DNA of 12,051 nt, taken from positions 1 to 12,051 of the forward strand of contig CAMATO010000030.1 of the NCBI GenBank assembly GCA_945861165.1, written 5' to 3'. The DNA is from Bifidobacterium breve. Lineage in GTDB: Bacteria > Actinomycetota > Actinomycetes > S36-B12 > UBA5976. The notes under the pieces were generated by a model that did not search any database, was not told the origin of the DNA, and saw only the letters and a list, made by a program, of their open reading frames with translations. This document shows positions 8,017-12,051 of this stretch, in pieces (position 1 is the first letter of the stretch; every line of letters begins with the position of its first letter). Both the position numbers and the translations under genes were made by a program.

Positions 8017-8373
8017 TTAATTTTCTTCACGAACTATGCGCAAATGACTTCGATTGGCATAGTTGTTGGCAAAAGCCGGTTCAGACCAAACATCAGGTTG
8101 GGGTTTAGCTGCCTCACGTACCGCATTTGCTAAAGCCAATAAATCATCTTGGGAGGGAGCAAAATCTTCAGCTTCACTTTCTAATCTCACAATTTCCCAA
8201 CCACGGGGTGCGGTTAGTTTGCGAGCATGTATTTCACATAAGTCATAACAATGAGGTTCGGCAATCGTGGCCAAAGGCCCAACAACGGCTGTGGAGTCGG
8301 CGTAAACATAGGTAAGGGTTGCCACCGCTAATTTGCCACACGACAACCTGGTGCACTTTCTTAAATATGCCAT
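8017..8373 (-). CDS. DUF3499 family protein
   Basis: This is a 118-residue soluble protein of the actinobacteria-specific DUF3499 family, of unknown function. The conserved core fills residues 6-65: an opening C7-TRLSC12, the stretch LTYVYADSTAVVGPLAT, EPHCYDLCEIHA with His41, Cys42, Cys46 and His49, then APRGWEIVRLE. The Cys/His pattern suggests a structural zinc site, which is inference. The C-terminal half after about residue 70 is less conserved in the family. The gene follows whiB2 and precedes manB, as in other actinobacteria. The ATG at 8371-8373 is preceded by the 106-base spacer, with AT-rich -10-like sequences and several palindromes, so it may have its own promoter. Confidence 0.9.
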   Translation of the reverse strand: MAYLRKCTRLSCGKLAVATLTYVYADSTAVVGPLATIAEPHCYDLCEIHARKLTAPRGWEIVRLESEAEDFAPSQDDLLALANAVREAAKPQPDVWSEPAFANNYANRSHLRIVREEN

Positions 8374-8394
8374 GTTTTATACGCTAGTGAATTT

Positions 8395-8408
8395 GTTACA
8401 AAAGTGAC
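8395..8408 (+). promoter_or_regulatory. GTTAC-N4-GTGAC direct repeat, MtrA-box-like
   Basis: GTTAC (8395-8399) and GTGAC (8404-8408) are repeats of the form GTnAC with a 9-base period, 21 bases upstream of the DUF3499 start. As I recall, mycobacterial MtrA sites are direct repeats of a 9-base motif starting GTCAC. A near copy (GTTAC-N4-GTGTA) lies in the whiB2 promoter. Assignment to MtrA is inference from motif and neighbourhood. Confidence 0.35.
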
Positions 8409-8412
8409 GAGT

Positions 8413-8470
8413 AGGCGCGCCTGATACTTATATATACGCAAGTTCACCTTTGAGACAGGTGTTAATTAAC
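8413..8470. repeat. Cluster of palindromes between whiB2 and DUF3499
   Basis: Three symmetric elements lie in this spacer: AGGCGCGCCT (8413-8422, a perfect 10-bp palindrome standing out in AT-rich DNA), CACCT-N7-AGGTG (8445-8461), and GTTAATTAAC (8461-8470, a perfect 10-bp palindrome). The middle one could form a weak hairpin 19 bases after the whiB2 stop and act as a partial terminator, although no U tract follows. Roles as operators for the DUF3499-manB transcript are possible but unproven. Confidence 0.3.
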
Positions 8471-8479
8471 TAAACAGAA

Positions 8480-8761
8480 TTAAATAACTTGAGAGCGTCT
8501 CATCCGGCGACGTTCGCGCTCAGACAATCCACCCCAAATACCAAAACGTTCATCGTTTTCTAGTGCGTATTCCAAACATTCAGCTCTGACCTCACATGAG
8601 GTACAAACTCTTTTAGCTTCGCGGGTGGATCCACCTTTCTCAGGGAAAAAGGCTTCAGGATCGGTTTGAGCACAAAGTGCCTTTTCTTGCCAGCCAGCTG
8701 GCTCGCTATCGTTTGGAACAAGACTTAAGCCCGTGAAGTCGGACAATTTCAAAACCCCCAT
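8480..8761 (-). CDS. whiB2: WhiB2-type iron-sulfur transcription regulator
   Basis: This 93-residue Wbl protein carries a 4Fe-4S cluster and, in relatives (WhmD in mycobacteria, WhiB in streptomycetes), controls septation and division. The four cluster ligands are Cys30, Cys53, Cys56 and Cys62 in the C-x(n)-C-x2-C-x5-C pattern. The G74-I-W-G-G78 turn and the basic tail ERERRRMRRS follow. The segments ALCAQTDPEAFFPEKGGSTREAK and ECLEYALENDERFGIWGGLSERERRR-like core are those of the WhiB2 branch, not WhiB1, 3 or 7. The ATG is 8759-8761. No Shine-Dalgarno is visible; the expected position is partly taken by the palindrome TTCGGCCGAA. The upstream spacer holds a promoter candidate and inverted repeats, suggesting tight control. 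The location between manC and DUF3499-manB matches the mycobacterial order. Confidence 0.95.
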   Translation of the reverse strand: MGVLKLSDFTGLSLVPNDSEPAGWQEKALCAQTDPEAFFPEKGGSTREAKRVCTSCEVRAECLEYALENDERFGIWGGLSERERRRMRRSQVI

Positions 8762-8766
8762 AAGTA

Positions 8767-8776
8767 TTCGGCCGAA
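8767..8776. repeat. Palindrome next to the whiB2 start codon
   Basis: TTCGGCCGAA is a perfect 10-bp palindrome ending 5 bases before the whiB2 ATG, roughly where a Shine-Dalgarno should be. It is G+C-rich compared with its surroundings. It could be an operator just downstream of the transcription start. Because it has no loop, it is more likely a DNA-level element than a hairpin. Confidence 0.3.
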
Positions 8777-8792
8777 AGTCCATTTCGACGCT

Positions 8793-8807
8793 AGGTAAAA
8801 ACTACCT
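8793..8807. promoter_or_regulatory. AGGTA-N5-TACCT inverted repeat in the whiB2 leader
   Basis: AGGTA (8793-8797) and TACCT (8803-8807) form a perfect 5-bp inverted repeat with a 5-base spacer. It begins about where transcription from the proposed whiB2 promoter would start, so it could be an operator overlapping +1 or a short 5' hairpin in the mRNA. The function is inference. Confidence 0.35.
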
Positions 8808-8813
8808 GAACGA

Positions 8814-8843
8814 ATTACACGCTTGTAACTAGGGGTAGGTCAA
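8814..8843 (-). promoter_or_regulatory. Candidate whiB2 promoter with inverted repeat on the -10
   Basis: On the minus strand TTGACC (8843-8838) and TGTAAT (8819-8814) are separated by 18 bases and fit a primary-sigma -35/-10 pair. The expected start is near 8807 and the leader about 45 bases. The -10 overlaps a perfect inverted repeat TTACA-N4-TGTAA (8815-8828), which is also readable as GTTAC-N4-GTGTA. A regulator bound here would block or modulate the promoter. MtrA or a Wbl-linked factor is a guess from context. Confidence 0.45.
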
Positions 8844-8918
8844 GTGTTTAGGCCATGTTTCTTCAGATTTATTTCCGATTAGTCTTAAAAGTCCGATATA
8901 AAATGCGTTTCTTGCCAT
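8829..8918 (-). CDS. Possible 29-residue small protein
   Basis: An ATG at 8916-8918, 15 bases after the end of the manC stop codon, opens a 29-codon frame ending in TAG at 8829-8831. The predicted peptide begins MARNAFYIGLLRLIGNKSEE and has a basic, partly hydrophobic first half and a polar, Trp/Pro-containing end. It nearly fills the gap between manC and the whiB2 promoter. There is no convincing Shine-Dalgarno (only AAGA just before the ATG). I recognise no family, and an open frame of this length in AT-rich DNA is not rare. Its last codons overlap the -35 of the candidate whiB2 promoter. It could be a small gene, a remnant of a lost gene, or chance. Confidence 0.25.
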   Translation of the reverse strand: MARNAFYIGLLRLIGNKSEETWPKHLTYP

Positions 8919-8933
8919 TTTCTTAAAAACTGG

Positions 8934-10034
8934 TTAAATTCCCCAGTCAGGATTTTCGGGCAGGGTTTGATTATTGAGTTCAATTTTTGCCACTTTTTGA
9001 TCAGGCCAAATTCTTGAATCATTATTTAAAACTGAACCTGCAGCTAATTCCACAAAATCTGCCACTACAGAATTTTTGATCACACAACCTGCACCAATTT
9101 TGGCACCCTGGGCAATGATGCTTGCTTCAATAATGCATTTTTCTGCTACTAAAACATCGCGGGCAATCACAGAATTATTTATTTCACAATCTTTTTCAAT
9201 TATTGAATTTAATCCAATCACAGATCCGTTAATTACTTTGGCTGAATCATGAACTTGGGCGCCACTCAAAATTAATTTGTCACCAAAAGATTGCAGTAAT
9301 CCTGTTTTAATTTTTCCACTAACTAAATCACTTGATCCTTTAATAAAATCTTTTGGTGTTCCAAGATCTAACCAGTAGCCTTGATCTACTACCCCAATTA
9401 CTTTCAAACCAGCTTTAAGTAAATTAGGAAAAACTTCTCTTTCAACTGAAACCACTCTTCCAGTGGCGATGGTGTCAATAATTTTTCTTTTGAAAATATA
9501 CATTCCAGCATTGATTTGATCGGTGACAATATCTTCTTTTCTTTCCGGTTTTTCTAAAAACGCTAAGACATTGCCTTCACTATCGGTGGGCACAGATCCA
9601 TAAGCTGAAGGGTTATCAACTTTAGTTAAATAGAGTGCCACATCGGCATTTTTTTGTTTCCATTCACTTAAAACTTTGTTGATATCCACACCAGTTAATA
9701 CATCACCGTTAAAAATAATTACTGGATCTTCTGGACCACAGGTTAATAATTCTGCAGCATTTCTTATCCCACCACCTGTGCCCAGTTGTTCTGGTTCATA
9801 GGCGTAACTTATTTTCACTCCCAGCTTTGAGCCATCACCTAAACCTTGGTGAAAAACTTCAGCTTTAAAAGCTGTGCCCAACACAATGTGATCAATGCCT
9901 GCTGCTTTTGCTTTAGATATTTGGTGAGCAGTTACCGGAAAGCCCGCAACTTCTAACATGGGTTTAGGTGTGTGAATGGTTAACGGTTTTAATCGGGTGC
10001 CAAAGCCCCCAACTAACATTATTGCTTCAGTCAC
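8934..10034 (-). CDS. manC: Mannose-1-phosphate guanylyltransferase (sugar nucleotidyltransferase with beta-helix)
   Basis: This 366-residue enzyme joins a sugar-1-phosphate to a nucleotide; context suggests GTP plus mannose-1-phosphate giving GDP-mannose. The N-terminal nucleotidyltransferase domain (1 to about 235) has the signature MLVGGFGTRLKPLT with Lys24 in TPKPML, the metal Asp111 in IFNGD, the sugar-site segment INAGMYIF (174-181), and the second metal Asp223 in WLDLGTP. The C-terminal part (about 255-340) is a left-handed beta-helix of imperfect hexapeptide repeats (VINGSVIG, INNSVIARDV, IIEASIIAQG, IKNSVVADFV). The order is like mycobacterial Rv3264c. Glucose-1-phosphate thymidylyl- or uridylyltransferase activity cannot be excluded from sequence. 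The start is GTG 10032-10034, with GAGGG 3 bases upstream. It follows the DUF3048 gene after 43 bases containing a 20-bp palindrome. Confidence 0.88.
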   Translation of the reverse strand: MTEAIMLVGGFGTRLKPLTIHTPKPMLEVAGFPVTAHQISKAKAAGIDHIVLGTAFKAEVFHQGLGDGSKLGVKISYAYEPEQLGTGGGIRNAAELLTCGPEDPVIIFNGDVLTGVDINKVLSEWKQKNADVALYLTKVDNPSAYGSVPTDSEGNVLAFLEKPERKEDIVTDQINAGMYIFKRKIIDTIATGRVVSVEREVFPNLLKAGLKVIGVVDQGYWLDLGTPKDFIKGSSDLVSGKIKTGLLQSFGDKLILSGAQVHDSAKVINGSVIGLNSIIEKDCEINNSVIARDVLVAEKCIIEASIIAQGAKIGAGCVIKNSVVADFVELAAGSVLNNDSRIWPDQKVAKIELNNQTLPENPDWGI

Positions 10035-10052
10035 AAACCCTCACCACTGATA

Positions 10053-10072
10053 TTTATTTGTTAACAAATAAA
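10053..10072. promoter_or_regulatory. Perfect 20-bp palindrome between the DUF3048 gene and manC
   Basis: TTTATTTGTT (10053-10062) is followed at once by its exact complement AACAAATAAA (10063-10072), giving a 20-bp palindrome with no loop centred on TTAA. It sits 5 bases after the DUF3048 stop and 18 bases before the manC GTG. The lack of a loop and a G+C-poor stem argue against a terminator. An operator for a dimeric regulator of manC is the more natural reading, although no factor can be named. Confidence 0.5.
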
Positions 10073-10077
10073 ACTAG

Positions 10078-11103
10078 TTATGAACCAGGTGTTGGTGAGG
10101 TTTCGGGATCAAAAACAACTGGGTAAGTTTTAGGTACAAAGAGCACCCATGTTTGTCCCGGTGCAAACACATAGTTTGCCGCTCCGACTGTGTAAGTAGT
10201 TGGGTTTGCTGCCATAGGTCTTGACCAAGTGGCTTCATATCTTTGACCATCTCTCATCACCACAGCGGTTCCTGAACCAACTGTTTGAATTAATGGTGTC
10301 TTGTTTCCATTTTTATCTTGGAAACCTGAATCTTCTAACTGATTCACATATTGAACAATAATGTTTTTGGCAAACAATGGTTGATTAGTTACCGCATCAG
10401 AAGCAGGTTCGCCATCCAGTGCAATTACCCAAGCTTTGTTTGAGCCATCCCATTCCGCACCAACTCTTGAAGCAGGCCATTTAGCGGAGAAGGATTTTGT
10501 ATCGCTACCTCCAGCTGGAGCAGCAGCAGAAAAAGTCCAACCCATATCTTTAGCGCCACTTACGCCTGTGAGTGAAGCAACCACACTTGCCAAATCAACA
10601 GTTAAATTGTGGGGAATATTTTTATCTGTTTCACGGGTGTAAAACTTGCCATTCAAACCATGGCTGGCGTTAATCACATTTGCTTGATCAATTAGGGGCA
10701 AGAATTTTGATTGAGCACCACTAAAGGCAAATGCAGGGGTACCAAATTGTTCCATAATTTCTAAATCTGAAATACGAGCTGATCTAACTGGCCCAACTTT
10801 ATTTGGCAAAGTGGAGTTATAAACAGCAGCAATTCTGGTTAGGCCTGCTTCTACTTCTTCCACGAATATCAAATCGGCCGCAGAAATTCCCCATTGAGGT
10901 CTGGCTGGACTTACGTTATCAATTTTTACAACAGCAATTGGTCCACCACTGCCACCCGGTAATCCCGAAAGTGGACTAAAGCCAACTTTGGCTGTTTCAC
11001 TTGCGTCTGGTGCTGCAGCGTCTGAGGCAGGTGAGCCACCGCATGCAGAAAGTAAAAAGGTTGCGACTGAGGCTAAAGCGATTATTTTCAATGTTTTTGT
11101 CAT
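10078..11103 (-). CDS. DUF3048 (YerB-like) lipoprotein
   Basis: This is a 341-residue secreted lipoprotein of unknown function. The signal peptide MTKTLKIIALASVATFLLSAC ends in an L-S-A-C lipobox with Cys21, followed by a Ser/Ala/Pro-rich linker to about residue 45. The first DUF3048 domain shows VVKIDNVSPARPQWGI (58-73), ADLIFVEEVEAGLTR (76-90), and VGPVRSARISDLE (103-115) with FSGAQ at 127-131. The second domain (about 240-330) has NIIVQYV, GSGTAVVMRDGQRYEATWSR and TWVLFVP, as usual in the family. B. subtilis YerB is the best-known relative. The gene lies next to manC and divergent from an LCP gene, so a cell-envelope role is likely but inferred. The start at 11101-11103 is fixed by the signal peptide; no strong Shine-Dalgarno is visible. 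Confidence 0.9.
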   Translation of the reverse strand: MTKTLKIIALASVATFLLSACGGSPASDAAAPDASETAKVGFSPLSGLPGGSGGPIAVVKIDNVSPARPQWGISAADLIFVEEVEAGLTRIAAVYNSTLPNKVGPVRSARISDLEIMEQFGTPAFAFSGAQSKFLPLIDQANVINASHGLNGKFYTRETDKNIPHNLTVDLASVVASLTGVSGAKDMGWTFSAAAPAGGSDTKSFSAKWPASRVGAEWDGSNKAWVIALDGEPASDAVTNQPLFAKNIIVQYVNQLEDSGFQDKNGNKTPLIQTVGSGTAVVMRDGQRYEATWSRPMAANPTTYTVGAANYVFAPGQTWVLFVPKTYPVVFDPETSPTPGS

Positions 11104-11130
11104 ACTTCAAACGATATGGGCAAACCTCTC

Positions 11131-11156
11131 AGTCCAACAGCCTGGACTCACCCAGG
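11131..11156. repeat. Overlapping inverted repeats in the DUF3048/LCP divergent spacer
   Basis: AGTCC (11131-11135) pairs with GGACT (11144-11148), and CCTGG (11141-11145) pairs with CCAGG (11152-11156). The two stems share bases 11144-11145, so only one could form at a time. They are the only G+C-rich symmetry in the 121-base spacer between the divergent starts. The rest of the spacer shows no convincing promoter. The stems are short and could be chance. Confidence 0.25.
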
Positions 11157-11224
11157 AATAGGTAGTGTTCATCAGGAATACAGGTAAAGAAGCACGAATT
11201 ACTCGATATTGTCTAAATGGAGAT

Positions 11225-12051
11225 ATGGCAAACAATCAGCTCAAGAAAAAGCCCACCAACCGCTTAAGGATATTGGTGGCTATTTCCTCTGGCCTCATAT
11301 TGATAGTTGCCACGGTCGCGGGCATTTTGGGATTTGCTGCTCGAAACTTAGCCGGGAATATTAAAGCACTTGAAGTCATTGCCTCACCAAAACCTGTGGG
11401 CAAAACTGGACCGCTAAATATTTTGTTAATGGGTACAGACACCAGAACTGATCAAGGTGGAGGTTTTGGAAACGAAACAGATTCAGGTGGAAACGGCAGG
11501 AGTGATACCACTATTTTAGTTCATCTTTCAAATGATCGAAAGAGTGCAGTGGTAGTAAGTATTCCCCGAGATTCTATGGTGAACATTCCAGCGTGCACTA
11601 AAGATGACGGCACCACTACAGAAGAAAAAACAGATCTATTTAATTCTGCTTTTGCTTCAGCTGGACCAGGTTGCACAGTTAAAACACTTGAGACTTTAAC
11701 TGGAATAACTATTGATCATGCAGTGATTGTTGACTTTGTTGGTTTTTCAAATGTTGTTGATGCTTTAGGTGGAATTAAAGTTTGTTTAACTGAAGCAGTT
11801 GACGAACCTGTTGAAAACGGTGCAGGAATTCAACTACCTGCTGGAATCCAAACTGTTGATGGCATAAATGCCCTTGGTTTAATGCGTGCTCGATATTCAC
11901 TTGCCGATGGTAGTGATCTTAAAAGAATTGAACGACAACAGGAATTACTTTCTTTAACAATTGATCAAGTTACAAAAATGAATTTAATAACAGATCTGCC
12001 TGCCCTATATAAAGTTTTAAATGCGGCAACTTCTTCACTAAGAATGGATCC
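11225..12051 (+). CDS. LytR-CpsA-Psr (LCP) family cell-wall ligase, N-terminal part
   Basis: This frame is open from ATG 11225 to the right edge (275 codons seen). LCP enzymes transfer glycopolymers from lipid carriers to peptidoglycan on the outer face of the membrane. A basic N-terminus and one transmembrane helix (about 15-38) are followed by the LCP domain. That domain has LNILLMGTDTR (64-74), GRSDTTILVH (91-100), VVSIPRDSMV (110-119), DHAVIVDFVGF (164-174), LGGIKVC (181-187), and the Arg-rich catalytic stretch LGLMRARYSLADGSDLKRIE followed by RQQ (217-239). The key Asp and Arg residues are all present. GGAG at 11219-11222 is only 2 bases from the ATG. An in-frame GTG at 11165 would add 20 residues without a better ribosome site. 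The gene diverges from DUF3048; in mycobacteria an LCP gene (cpsY, by memory) also lies near this cluster. Confidence 0.92.
   Translation, partial: MANNQLKKKPTNRLRILVAISSGLILIVATVAGILGFAARNLAGNIKALEVIASPKPVGKTGPLNILLMGTDTRTDQGGGFGNETDSGGNGRSDTTILVHLSNDRKSAVVVSIPRDSMVNIPACTKDDGTTTEEKTDLFNSAFASAGPGCTVKTLETLTGITIDHAVIVDFVGFSNVVDALGGIKVCLTEAVDEPVENGAGIQLPAGIQTVDGINALGLMRARYSLADGSDLKRIERQQELLSLTIDQVTKMNLITDLPALYKVLNAATSSLRMD

Noticed and set aside
11116..11187. 23-codon plus-strand frame in the DUF3048/LCP spacer
   Set aside because: No ribosome site, no recognisable composition, and it overlaps the divergent promoter region; best explained as chance.
11165..11224. In-frame GTG 11165 as start of the LCP protein
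   Set aside because: The added residues do not resemble LCP N-termini and there is no better ribosome site; the ATG at 11225 gives a normal basic stretch plus transmembrane helix.
11236..11442. 68-codon minus-strand frame
   Set aside because: It is antisense to the N-terminal part of the LCP gene, whose protein has clear family motifs.
1..12051. Mobile elements, CRISPR arrays, tRNA/rRNA, toxin-antitoxin or defence genes
   Set aside because: No transposase or integrase motifs, spaced direct repeats, RNA gene signatures or defence domains were seen; all large frames belong to conserved chromosomal families.

Overview
The window comes from an actinobacterium with an unusually AT-rich genome; by eye the sequence is clearly below 45% G+C. 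The assignment rests on several actinobacterial hallmarks lying together: a WhiB2-type iron-sulfur regulator, a DUF3499 protein, the MtrA-MtrB-LpqB signalling set, and a LytR-CpsA-Psr (LCP) enzyme. The gene order follows the mycobacterial stretch mtrA/mtrB/lpqB - sahH - manA - manB - whiB2 - manC - LCP gene (Rv3244c to Rv3267 region, from memory). Low G+C and short spacers suggest a streamlined aquatic lineage such as the acI/Nanopelagicales group, but this is inference and I cannot fix the taxon.

Layout. Positions 1-2806 (minus strand) hold mtrA, mtrB and the start of lpqB, joined by two 4-base stop/start overlaps (GTGA and ATGA). Positions 2856-3776 (plus strand) hold a six-helix membrane protein, divergent from mtrA and convergent with sahH. 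The two convergent stop codons are 5 bases apart and share a perfect 11-bp inverted repeat. Positions 3782-8373 (minus strand) hold, in transcription order, DUF3499, manB, a Trm112-like zinc protein, manA and sahH. Positions 8480-8761 hold whiB2 with a recognisable promoter and several inverted repeats upstream. Positions 8934-11103 hold a mannose-1-phosphate guanylyltransferase and a DUF3048 lipoprotein, separated by a perfect 20-bp palindrome. A divergent LCP gene starts at 11225 and runs off the right edge.

How the genes fit together. ManA (fructose-6-P to mannose-6-P), ManB (mannose-6-P to mannose-1-P) and the nucleotidyltransferase (mannose-1-P to GDP-mannose) make a full GDP-mannose route, which would feed cell-surface glycans. 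The LCP enzyme attaches such polymers to peptidoglycan, and MtrAB-LpqB and WhiB2 are known in relatives as regulators of cell wall and division. The window therefore reads as a conserved envelope-biogenesis neighbourhood with SAH hydrolase embedded in it.

I found no mobile element, CRISPR array, RNA gene, toxin-antitoxin or defence locus, and no clear undescribed system. No gene-free stretch exceeds 300 bases; the longest is the roughly 170-base spacer upstream of whiB2. The most interesting features are short symmetric elements in the spacers, some of which resemble MtrA-type boxes.
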